From Myxococcales bacterium UBA5297 (lineage in GTDB: Bacteria; Myxococcota; Myxococcia; Myxococcales; UBA5297): a stretch of DNA of 8,754 nt. Made by a program: the position numbers and the translations under genes. Where the stretch lies: contig DHSB01000136.1 in the NCBI GenBank assembly GCA_002408385.1, forward strand, positions 1-8,754. Direction: 5' to 3'. Under the pieces are notes generated by a model that saw nothing but the letters and a program-made list of their open reading frames with translations, was not told the DNA's origin and made no database searches. Shown piece after piece: positions 1 to 6,281 of this stretch; the stretch's first letter is position 1, and every line of letters starts with the position of its first letter.

Positions 1-495
1 GTCGGGCTCGGGGTCGGCAGGGTACGCGAAGTGCGGCGCGCCCGGCGCCGGGGCGGCGGCCAATGCCGAGGCGGGGATGGGCGCGGATGCCGGCATCGCG
101 GGGGCGGCAGGAGACGGGGCCGGAGGGGAGGCCTGCGCCTGCGCGGCGCCGGCTGGATCGAGCCGCCGGGCAAGCTCGGCGGCCTCGCCGTGATCGAGCC
201 AGATGCTGTTGCAGGACTTGCAGCGGTCGAGGCGGAGGCCGCGGAATCGGTCGAACTCGAAAGGAGAGAGCGGCTGCGCGCAGGCGGGGCAGGCGTTGTT
301 CCTCGCCGCCGGGGGCGGCTCCTGCTGGCGAGTGAAGGAACGGCCGGCCTCGCGCAGCAGCCGAGGGTCGCTCGAGAGCCGTTGGAGCTCTCCCTTCTCC
401 AGCCAGAGCCCGCCACAGGTGACGCATCCGTCGATCTGAACCGTGTTGATGGCTTTCCGGCGCAGAAGGTCCGAACAGACAGGGCAGCGCAACAT
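1..495 (-). CDS. tandem zf-TFIIB zinc-ribbon protein (3' end off window)
   Basis: The first 165 residues of a minus-strand protein are visible; the reading frame is open to the left edge, so the C-terminus is missing. Two TFIIB-type zinc ribbons are plain. The first has CPVC at residues 4-7 and CVTCGGLWLEKGEL at 24-37, with zinc ligands C4, C7, C24 and C27. The second has CPAC at 69-72 and CKSCNSIWLDHGE at 92-104, with ligands C69, C72, C92 and C95. The CxxC...CxxCGGxWLxxGE pattern is the zf-TFIIB signature. From about residue 112 the chain becomes Pro/Ala-rich, which looks like a flexible linker to a further domain outside the window. The ATG start is supported by GGAGG (504-508 on the minus strand) 8 nt upstream. 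Members of this family are mostly uncharacterised; nucleic-acid or protein binding is inference. It is divergent from the radical SAM gene. Confidence 0.88.
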   Translation of the reverse strand, partial: MLRCPVCSDLLRRKAINTVQIDGCVTCGGLWLEKGELQRLSSDPRLLREAGRSFTRQQEPPPAARNNACPACAQPLSPFEFDRFRGLRLDRCKSCNSIWLDHGEAAELARRLDPAGAAQAQASPPAPSPAAPAMPASAPIPASALAAAPAPGAPHFAYPADPEPD

Positions 496-652
496 CGGTG
501 TCGCCTCCGGGTGGCCGCAAAGGTAGCAGGGATTCGGTCGCGCCTACGAGGCCGAGGTCGAAACAACCTCGAATGCCGGGCCGCTTTGCTGGTAGACCAG
601 CGCCCGTTCTTCGAAAGCTCCCGGGGGCCACGCCCGTTCTCCCTATGACGCG
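496..652. promoter_or_regulatory. divergent control region with inverted and direct repeats
   Basis: This 157-bp gap separates two divergently transcribed genes, so both promoters should lie here. Three symmetric elements are visible. CGAGGT (553-558) and ACCTCG (566-571) could form a 6-bp stem with a 7-nt loop. GCTGGTAGACCAGC (588-601) is a perfect inverted repeat with 6-bp arms and a 2-bp centre. CGCCCGTTCT occurs twice exactly, at 601-610 and 631-640, 30 bp apart and ending 12 bp before the radical SAM start codon. Operator function is inferred from position only. No convincing -35/-10 pair was found, which is common in such GC-rich DNA. The radical SAM gene has no clear Shine-Dalgarno in this region. 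Confidence 0.35.
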
Positions 653-2701
653 ATGATCCAGCCCGACCTCGACGACCACGGCCGCTCGGGCACCCTGCGG
701 CCGAACCTGCTTTGCACCGTCCCGCCCTTCGCCAGCGACGCCCCGCCCGCGGGCGCCGCCAGCTTGCTCGGCTACCTGAAGGCGCACGGTTGCGACGACT
801 TCGGCTTCCTCGACCTGCAGCTCTGGCAGCGGGAATTCCCATTGCCCTACGCGCTGGTGGGCGCCTTTGGCGAGTCGTTCGTGCGCGAGGTGGCGGAGTT
901 GCCGCTCGTGCTGCGGTTGCTGCGCGCCTTTGACGAAGGGCGCCCACTCGCGCCGGCGCGCGACGAGGCCTTCGACGCCTACTGCCAGGAGCGCGCCCTG
1001 AACCCGGGCCGCCTCGCCCGCGCGCTCGCCGGGCTCGATGGCCTGCTCGCGTCCTTTCTGCCCACGGTGGCGCGGCTCGACTTCGTCGGCTTCACCGTCT
1101 GGTCCTCGAACTACCTGACGACGCTCTTGACCGCTGCCCACTTGAAGCGGCGCCCGAAGCCGCCCTTCGTCATCGCCGGCGGTCCCCAGGTGACCGAGAG
1201 CGAGAACAGCGCCCGGCTCGCGCTGCGCAGCGGCCTGGTCGACGTGGTCGTGCTCAGCGAGGGCGAGCAGACGCTGCTCGAGCTCTACGAGGCTTGGCGC
1301 TGCGGCCGGTCGACGCGCGGCATCGCGGGCACGATGTGGAGGGAGGACGACGGCAGCTTTGGTTGCCAAGAGCGGCCGCTGCTGCGCGTGCGCGAGCTGC
1401 CGCTGCCGGCCTTCGAGAAGATGCCCGTGCCGAGCTATCAGTCGCGAGGGATGCGGATCCTCCCGCACCAGCTCTCGCGCGGCTGCACGGGGTCCTGCAG
1501 CTTCTGCAGCGAGTGGGGCTTCTGGCGCAGCTTTCGGCCCGACAGCGCCGAGCACGCGCTCGAACAGGCCGGAGAGCTTCGCGAGCGCTTCGGCGCCCAG
1601 TTTCTGCAGTTCACCGACTCGCTGCTCAACGGGCACTTCGGCCGGCTCGTGCAGTTCGCCGAGGGGCTGCTCGAGCGCGGTCTGGGCGTGGGCTGGAGCG
1701 GCTTCATGCGCCCGGACATGGACCCTCAGACCGCGCGCCTGCTCGCGCGGGCCGGCTTCGCCATGGCCTTCGTCGGCATCGAGTCGCTCGACGACGCGAC
1801 GCTCGACCTGATGCAGAAGCGGGCGACCAGCGAGCGCGGCCTCGGAGCGCTCGAGGCCTTTCTGCAGGCCGGAATCGAGGTCCAGGCCGGCGTCATCCCC
1901 GGCTTCCCGGGCGACAGCCGGGCCGCGTTCCTGAAGACCGTCCAGGCGTTGCTCGGACTGCGCGAGCGATACGCCGGCCGCCTTCAGCTCAACGTCGAGC
2001 CCTTCGTCGTCTCACCCGGGCAGCCGATCTTTCGCGACCTTCAGCGCTACGGCCTCTCACCCGTCGGTTGGGACGAGCCGGTGCTCGACACCGCGCCGAA
2101 GTACCGCGACCTCGCCGAGCGGATCGTCTGCCGGGTCGAGGGAGCGAACCAGGGCATGGAGCGGCTCGGGCAGCTTCGCATCGTCAACGCTTGGAGCGAG
2201 GGCAGGGTGGCGCCGGCTGGCATCGACTTCGAGGAGCTGACCGAAGGCTGGTATTTCGCCTCGGGCGGGGCCGCCGGCGCCGGGCTGATGGTCGACGAGG
2301 GCGAGAGAGAGCGGCTCGAGAGCCTGGTGGCCGATAGCCAGGCGCTCGCGCGGGAGGCGCGCCTCGTGGGCGAGCGGCACCTCGCGCTGCCGCGTGGCCC
2401 GGAGGCCGCGGTCGGACCGTTCAGGCTGCCGCTGGAATCCGGAGATCGCGTAACCCTCTCGCCGTTCGTGCTGGCCCGTCGGGCCTCGCTCGAGCAAGGG
2501 GAGGCGCTGCTCGTCTTCGACCTCGCGGTGCGGCGGCTGGCGATCGTGCCGGACGAGGTCGGGCAGGTCATCGAAGCCATCGCCCGCCAGCCCCGGACCC
2601 TCGGGCAGCTCCAGGCGCAAGGTCCGCGCGGGCGCGATCGGGCGTCGTGGGGCGAGATCGCCGCTTCTCTGGTGGAGGCGGGAATGGTCGTCGAGTTGTG
2701 A
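653..2701 (+). CDS. radical SAM enzyme with cobalamin-type N-terminal domain and PqqD-like C-terminus
   Basis: A 682-residue protein. Residues about 15-215 resemble the Rossmann-like B12-binding domain of class B radical SAM enzymes: an opening strand with a PPF motif, then FVIAGGPQ at 172-179 and LSEGEQT at 201-207. The cobalamin-ligating DxHxxG motif is not evident, so cofactor binding is uncertain. The radical SAM core spans about 270-480, with the cluster motif C278-TGS-C282-SF-C285, FTDSLLN at 320-326, GIES at 375-378 and VIPGFPGD at 414-421. The last 86 residues (597-682) run LSPFVLAR, LLVFD, RRLAIVPDEVGQVIEAI, RTLGQL and EIAASLVEAGMV. This matches the layout of PqqD-like winged-helix domains, which bind peptide substrates in RiPP systems. 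The substrate is unknown. The ATG at 653 has no good Shine-Dalgarno, but the domain begins soon after it. No precursor peptide gene was recognised nearby. Confidence 0.88.
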   Translation: MIQPDLDDHGRSGTLRPNLLCTVPPFASDAPPAGAASLLGYLKAHGCDDFGFLDLQLWQREFPLPYALVGAFGESFVREVAELPLVLRLLRAFDEGRPLAPARDEAFDAYCQERALNPGRLARALAGLDGLLASFLPTVARLDFVGFTVWSSNYLTTLLTAAHLKRRPKPPFVIAGGPQVTESENSARLALRSGLVDVVVLSEGEQTLLELYEAWRCGRSTRGIAGTMWREDDGSFGCQERPLLRVRELPLPAFEKMPVPSYQSRGMRILPHQLSRGCTGSCSFCSEWGFWRSFRPDSAEHALEQAGELRERFGAQFLQFTDSLLNGHFGRLVQFAEGLLERGLGVGWSGFMRPDMDPQTARLLARAGFAMAFVGIESLDDATLDLMQKRATSERGLGALEAFLQAGIEVQAGVIPGFPGDSRAAFLKTVQALLGLRERYAGRLQLNVEPFVVSPGQPIFRDLQRYGLSPVGWDEPVLDTAPKYRDLAERIVCRVEGANQGMERLGQLRIVNAWSEGRVAPAGIDFEELTEGWYFASGGAAGAGLMVDEGERERLESLVADSQALAREARLVGERHLALPRGPEAAVGPFRLPLESGDRVTLSPFVLARRASLEQGEALLVFDLAVRRLAIVPDEVGQVIEAIARQPRTLGQLQAQGPRGRDRASWGEIAASLVEAGMVVEL

Positions 2702-2727
2702 GTCACCAGTCTTGAGTTGGGAGTCCA
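2693..2727 (+). repeat. degenerate heptad tandem repeat at gene 3' end
   Basis: Five consecutive 7-bp units are readable: GAGTTGT, GAGTCAC, CAGTCTT, GAGTTGG, GAGTCCA. The first two overlap the last codons and the TGA stop (2699-2701) of the radical SAM gene. The unit consensus is roughly GAGTYNN. A related block lies at 4103-4130 on the opposite strand, and the two share the exact 10-mer GAGTTGGGAG. Both read in the sense direction of the gene whose 3' end they mark. A weak hairpin follows (CCGCC 2737-2741 with GGCGG 2749-2753) without a T-run. The function is unknown. Confidence 0.5.
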
Positions 2728-2808
2728 AACGCCCCACCGCCTCGTTCGGGCGGAAGGCTTGACCTGAGGGCTGAGCAGATCGCGGGGGCGTCCTCGAGCA
2801 CGCGCTCT

Positions 2809-3912
2809 TCAGCCCCGCTCTCGGCGTTCGGCGGCGAGCCCCGGTGGCAGCGTCAAGGGCAGGGAAGAGCGGTGGGCGAGCCAGCGCCCGAGGTGGACGA
2901 ACGAGCGTCCGTCTCCAGGCCCCGAAGCGATGGTGCGCCGCCGCCCGTCCTTGGATGCGATGAGGCGGTAGAGCTCGTCGCCGGCCTCGACCACGAGCTG
3001 CGCGTCGGGCAGCACCTCCTCGGCGAGCAGCCTGCGGCCGAAGCGGCGCCGGAAGACGAGCAACCGGTCCTCGACCAGCCACTCGCTGCGCCCCCAGCGC
3101 AGCCAGCAGGCGCCGAAGCCCGACAGCAGCGCCAGCAGCGCGAGGACGGCGGCGCCTGGGCCAAACGGGCTGCGCAGCGAGGCCACGAACCCGAGCGTCA
3201 GCACCGCGGTCGCCGCGGCGAGAAAGCGTGTCTGGCCGCGCCGCCAGCGCCTCGACCCGACGAGCAGCGTGCGCGAGTCGGCGTCCAGGTCGATATCCCA
3301 ACCCTCCGGCAGCCCGCTCAGCTCGCGCTCGAGCGCAGACGATTCGTCGAGCCCCAGCGTGGCGGGGATGCGGGCGCGCAAGCCCTCGCGCTGCGCCGGA
3401 GTGCCGAGCGTGGTCAACAGCTCGGTTCCCCGCGTCGTCTCGAGGACGAGACTGCGCGCGTGGTCGCGCAGCCTGACCCGGAGGATGGAGTCGCGCGGGA
3501 ACAGCCTCTTCTGCGACAAGGGCGGCGCGTGCTTGACGAGCTCAAGACTCGCCGGGTCGACCCGGAGGCGATCAGCGCCCCAGAGCGTCCAGGCCAGGTC
3601 GCGCAGCGTCGAGATACCGCCCCAGGTCCAGAGCACCGTCCAGGCGAGGCCGAAGAGACCGGCGAAAAGAAGCGACGAGACGCTTATCGTCGAAGGAGGC
3701 ATGGGCGAGATGCCGAGCAACGCGAGCAGCAGCCTGAGGAGCAGGTAGACGAGCACCAGTCCCGCCGCCTCGGCAGCGGTCCACAGCGTCAGCCAGACAG
3801 GGAGGAGCGCGGAGTGGAGCCAGCGGGAGGCTCCGCGTGGGCGAAGGGCGAAGGTCCAGGCCATACGCGGGCCGCTCGACGGCTCGTTCTCGCGTGGGTG
3901 CGAAAGAAGCAT
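2809..3912 (-). CDS. membrane protein with two TM-pair plus PH-like units, unknown function
   Basis: A 367-residue protein that I do not recognise as a named family. Four hydrophobic segments are visible at about 35-67, 78-98, 229-246 and 251-272. Each pair is followed by a soluble region of beta character: residues about 115-185 (RLRVDPASLELVKHAP, then SILRVRLRDHARSLVLETT) and about 275-350 (EWLVEDRLLVFRRRFGRRLLAEEVLP, then LYRLIASKDG). The second copy of each feature suggests an internal duplication of a 'TM hairpin plus bacterial PH-like domain' unit. PH-like membership is inferred from the pattern of strands and was not tested. Neither candidate start has a strong ribosome site. The ATG at 3912 is used; M17 at 3864 (MAWTFALRP) is an alternative that still keeps all four membrane segments. 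The gene converges with the radical SAM gene across a 107-bp gap and has no same-strand partner within 220 bp. Confidence 0.72.
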   Translation of the reverse strand: MLLSHPRENEPSSGPRMAWTFALRPRGASRWLHSALLPVWLTLWTAAEAAGLVLVYLLLRLLLALLGISPMPPSTISVSSLLFAGLFGLAWTVLWTWGGISTLRDLAWTLWGADRLRVDPASLELVKHAPPLSQKRLFPRDSILRVRLRDHARSLVLETTRGTELLTTLGTPAQREGLRARIPATLGLDESSALERELSGLPEGWDIDLDADSRTLLVGSRRWRRGQTRFLAAATAVLTLGFVASLRSPFGPGAAVLALLALLSGFGACWLRWGRSEWLVEDRLLVFRRRFGRRLLAEEVLPDAQLVVEAGDELYRLIASKDGRRRTIASGPGDGRSFVHLGRWLAHRSSLPLTLPPGLAAERRERG

Positions 3913-3997
3913 CGGGACAGGTGGCGAATCGAAGCCGGGTTCGGTGGCCCGACTCGTACTGCCGACCCTGGAGGGCTCGCGGGGCCGGCGGGGGAGC

Positions 3998-4010
3998 GGG
4001 GCGTCGCCCC
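3998..4010. other. short GC palindrome in 225-bp intergenic gap
   Basis: GGGGC (3998-4002) and GCCCC (4006-4010) form a 5-bp stem with a GTC loop. The gap at 3913-4137 lies between the membrane-protein start and the end of the small 122-residue gene. Apart from this stem and the heptad block at its right edge, nothing recognisable is seen. It should hold the promoter of the membrane-protein gene, but no promoter motif stands out. Confidence 0.25.
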
Positions 4011-4102
4011 AGTCGGCCCAGCGCCCGTGCCCGGTGTTCAGGCGGGCGCATCGCAGCGCGACCTACCGGATCGGCGCGGGAGAGCAGGCGAAGCGAAGGT
4101 GA

Positions 4103-4130
4103 CCCGCTCCCAACTCAGAACTCAGAGCTC
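4103..4130 (-). repeat. degenerate heptad tandem repeat downstream of small gene
   Basis: Read on the minus strand, four units follow one another: GAGCTCT, GAGTTCT, GAGTTGG, GAGCGGG. The block begins 7 bp past the TAG stop (4138-4140) of the 122-residue gene. It shares GAGTTGGGAG with the block at 2693-2727, again in the sense direction of the gene it follows. The two blocks are therefore inverted relative to each other and bracket the membrane-protein gene. Confidence 0.5.
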
Positions 4131-4137
4131 AAAACCC

Positions 4138-4506
4138 CTACGGCATCTGAATCTTGCCCGGGCCGGCGCCGGGAATGATCAGCCCCGAGGCCCGCTCGCG
4201 CTGCATGGCCTGAACCTCGGCGAGCATCTCGTCGAGCGCCTTCTGCATCGCGGCCGGGAACTTGTCGGCCGCCTCCTGGAGGCTGGCCGCCTCGATGGCG
4301 AACTCGACCGGCACCACGCCGGCGCGGGTCATCACGTGCGTCTGGCCGAAGAACAGCGTCGGCCGCTTCGGGTCGGGATTGCCGTCGGGGAGCACCGGGA
4401 CCAGCCGCCGGAGGGTGCCGACCTTCATGTCGGTGAAGGTCTCCTCGCGGTGGAGGTTCGCGACGTCGATCTCGACCTGCTCGGGGCTCATTTCGTTGCT
4501 GTTCAT
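4138..4506 (-). CDS. small conserved-looking protein of unknown function
   Basis: A 122-residue soluble protein, acidic in its first third, with no signal peptide and no membrane segment. The N-terminal half reads VEIDVANLHREETFTDMKVGTLRRLVPV then PDGNPDPKRPTLFFGQTHVMT, which looks like a compact beta fold. It is followed by an amphipathic helix (about 74-106, SLQEAADKFPAAMQKALDEML and onward) and a Gly/Pro-rich tail ending GPGKIQMP. I do not recognise a named family; the even composition and clear start suggest a real gene. The ATG at 4506 has AAGGA (4513-4517) 6 nt upstream; M6 at 4491 is a weaker alternative. It lies 215 bp downstream of the NrnA-like gene on the same strand, so it may be read from its own promoter. 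A heptad repeat block follows its stop codon closely. Confidence 0.75.
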   Translation of the reverse strand: MNSNEMSPEQVEIDVANLHREETFTDMKVGTLRRLVPVLPDGNPDPKRPTLFFGQTHVMTRAGVVPVEFAIEAASLQEAADKFPAAMQKALDEMLAEVQAMQRERASGLIIPGAGPGKIQMP

Positions 4507-4640
4507 CTGCGTTCCTTTCGAGCGTGCATCGGGCGGGCGAGACTACACCGGGCGGCGTGAGAACCCACCGCAAAACCGCCCCAGTCGCGCCGAAGCTCGC
4601 GACCTCGAGACGTGTGGGGATCGCGCGCGAGGCCGGGGCT

Positions 4641-4657
4641 GCCGCCGTCTCGGCGGC
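4641..4657. other. hairpin between NrnA-like gene and small gene
   Basis: GCCGCCG (4641-4647) and CGGCGGC (4651-4657) form a perfect 7-bp stem with a TCT loop. It lies 65-81 bp beyond the stop of the minus-strand NrnA-like gene, within the 215-bp gap before the small gene. There is no T-run on either side, so it is not a classical intrinsic terminator. It could still slow polymerase or act with Rho; this is inference. Confidence 0.3.
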
Positions 4658-4721
4658 CTGCGTGCGCGCATGAATACGGGGCGCCCAAGCGAGGCTTGAG
4701 GAGGATTCCTCGACACCTCTG

Positions 4722-6071
4722 TCAGTGCCCGGCGCTGTCGAGCCCATCCTCCCCTCGGACCCGTTCGAGCACCCGCTGATGGACCCGTCGCTTCACCTCG
4801 TCGAGCGTGCCGACGAGGGTGACGCCGGCCGCTCGCGAATGACCTCCGCCGCCGAGCGAGCGCGCGAGCTCGAGCGCGACGAACGGTTGCCAGGAGCGAA
4901 ACTGGCAGGTGACCCGGGGCGAGCCGCGCTTGTCCTCGATGAGGTTGATCGCAAGGCGAACCGTGTGTCCCAGGTCGAGAAAGTGCATCCGCCGTATCTG
5001 TCGCAGCACGTCGTTGCGGTTGACCTCCGGCTCCTGAAGCCGGGCCGCGCGCACGACCAGCTCGAGGTAGGCATCGGGGACGCTGGTGAGCCCGAATCCG
5101 AGAGCCTCGTAGCGCTCGACCTTGACCCGGACGCCGGCCTCGAGCAGCGCGCGAAGCTCGGCGAGCAGCTCGAGCGCGCGGGGATCTTGGAGATCGTCCG
5201 GGACGGTGGGCGGGTCCTGCAGCAGCCCGAGCCCTATCGGCGGCAGCTCCCAGCGCAGCGCGTCGCGGACCGCCTCGAGGTCGCCGTCGAGCCGGCGCTG
5301 CAGCAGGAACTTGAAGAGCGCGAGCGAGTCAGCGTGGACGCCCGCGTGCCGGAAGCCCCCGGCGTCGGTGTAGGCGCCGACGAGCAGCGGGAGGGCGACC
5401 GAGCCCCACTGGCCTCGGCTCAACGGCGCGTTGCGCCGCTCGAGCTGCGCGACCACGGCGGCGACCTGCAGGCTGGCCGCGTCGCACTCGGCCTCTATCC
5501 ACCCGAGGAGCGGTCTTGCGGCTTCGGCGCGGAGGCTCTCGGGGGCAGGCGCCTCGACTTGATGGTGGTCGATGACCGCGACCGCGGCAGAGCGCTCGAG
5601 CAGGCGCGCGGCGCCGCCGATGCGGTGGGCGTCGGCGACGTCGACGAGCACCGCGAGGTCGTAGCTGCGGCCGGAAAGCTGACCCGCCCGGCGGGTCTCG
5701 TTGTGGACGTCGAGGTTGCGCAAGAAGCCCGGCATCGGGTCGTCGACGCAGAGGTCCACGCTCTTTCCCCAGGCGCGCAGCGCGCGCGCGAGCCCGAGCG
5801 CGCCGCCGACCCCGTCGCCGTCGGGCGGCGGCTGCACGTGGACGGCGATGAGGACCCGGCCGGCGCGATGGAGCGCGTCGAGCAGCTCGGGCGGGACGGG
5901 CACGGTCGCCGGGTCCTTGGGGACGAGCTCCTTGTCACCGAGCGCCTGCTCGAGCGGCGGCAGGAGGCGACCTGTCGCCGGGCGCGGGACGGCGGGGGGG
6001 TCGGCCGGAGCGCGTGCCTGCTTCGGTTCGAGCTGTGCCCGGGGCCTGTCGTCCATTCGCCCGGCCCGCAA
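4722..6071 (-). CDS. DHH/DHHA1 phosphoesterase, NrnA-like (nano-RNase/pAp phosphatase)
   Basis: A 449-residue member of the DHH/DHHA1 superfamily. The NrnA branch degrades 2-5-nt RNAs and converts pAp to AMP in the cytoplasm using Mn2+. Visible motifs: motif I H78-VQPPP-D84-G-D86, motif II D144 (VLVDVADAHR), motif III D168-H169-H170, motif IV D236 (AYTDAGGF), and the DHHA1 substrate loop GGGGH at 407-411 followed by SRAAG. Motif I is odd: the usual HxxPDGD has two extra prolines between His and Asp. The protein is longer than the usual 310-340 residues because of a Pro-rich leader of about 60 residues and extra sequence around 285-330. The start is TTG at 6071, preferred because GGAGG (6081-6085) lies 9 nt upstream; the ATG at 6056 is 24 nt from it. 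The gene is divergent from the YidC gene. The exact substrate is not settled. Confidence 0.9.
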   Translation of the reverse strand: MRAGRMDDRPRAQLEPKQARAPADPPAVPRPATGRLLPPLEQALGDKELVPKDPATVPVPPELLDALHRAGRVLIAVHVQPPPDGDGVGGALGLARALRAWGKSVDLCVDDPMPGFLRNLDVHNETRRAGQLSGRSYDLAVLVDVADAHRIGGAARLLERSAAVAVIDHHQVEAPAPESLRAEAARPLLGWIEAECDAASLQVAAVVAQLERRNAPLSRGQWGSVALPLLVGAYTDAGGFRHAGVHADSLALFKFLLQRRLDGDLEAVRDALRWELPPIGLGLLQDPPTVPDDLQDPRALELLAELRALLEAGVRVKVERYEALGFGLTSVPDAYLELVVRAARLQEPEVNRNDVLRQIRRMHFLDLGHTVRLAINLIEDKRGSPRVTCQFRSWQPFVALELARSLGGGGHSRAAGVTLVGTLDEVKRRVHQRVLERVRGEDGLDSAGH

Positions 6072-6080
6072 GGCGAGCCC

Positions 6081-6085
6081 CCTCC
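6081..6085 (-). promoter_or_regulatory. ribosome binding site deciding a TTG start
   Basis: GGAGG on the minus strand (within GGAGGGGG) lies 9 nt before the TTG at 6069-6071. The next in-frame ATG at 6054-6056 is 24 nt away, too far for this site. This argues for the TTG start of the NrnA-like gene. Confidence 0.5.
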
Positions 6086-6281
6086 GGTCGAAAGGTAGTG
6101 ACTTGCCGAGAGCGGGCTCAGGCCGGGCGCGCGGCCGGACCCCGCGGGACCGGGCGAGCAGAAGAGCGCCAAATGGTCACGGGCTTACAGGGCGGTCTGC
6201 GCCGCCGGCCCGAGCCTTCGCCGCGCGCCGGGGCGGTGGTAGGCGCTGTGCCGACTCGCACCTGCGAACGGATCCCGACCG
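6086..6281. promoter_or_regulatory. divergent intergenic region, NrnA-like gene / YidC gene
   Basis: About 200 bp separate the two divergent genes, and promoters for both are expected here. The segment is very GC-rich, with several short self-complementary stretches of G and C, but no distinct -35/-10 pair, operator or riboswitch could be recognised. The YidC start at 6282 is preceded only by a weak GGAT-type ribosome site. Confidence 0.3.

Noticed and set aside
31..648. Plus-strand frame of 205 codons at the left edge
   Set aside because: It is antisense to the zinc-ribbon gene and Arg/Gly-rich without a domain; the zinc-ribbon frame has two intact CxxC...CxxC motifs and a good ribosome site.
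496..652. Possible RiPP precursor peptide upstream of the radical SAM gene
   Set aside because: No short frame with a ribosome site and leader/core-like composition was found in this gap or in the 107-bp gap downstream of the gene.
2693..4130. Heptad blocks as terminal repeats of an insertion sequence
   Set aside because: The enclosed gene encodes a membrane protein, not a transposase, the match between blocks is only 10 bp exact, and no target duplication was seen.
2872..4560. Long plus-strand open frame of 562 codons
   Set aside because: It lies antisense to the membrane-protein gene and the small gene, is extremely rich in Arg, Gln and Glu and has no recognisable domain; it is a high-GC shadow frame.
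4503..4688. 61-codon minus-strand frame between the NrnA-like gene and the small gene
   Set aside because: No ribosome site or recognisable feature; composition is that of random GC-rich DNA, and it contains the 7-bp hairpin.
4725..6098. Plus-strand open frame of 457 codons
   Set aside because: It is exactly antisense to the DHH phosphoesterase, whose catalytic motifs are all on the other strand.
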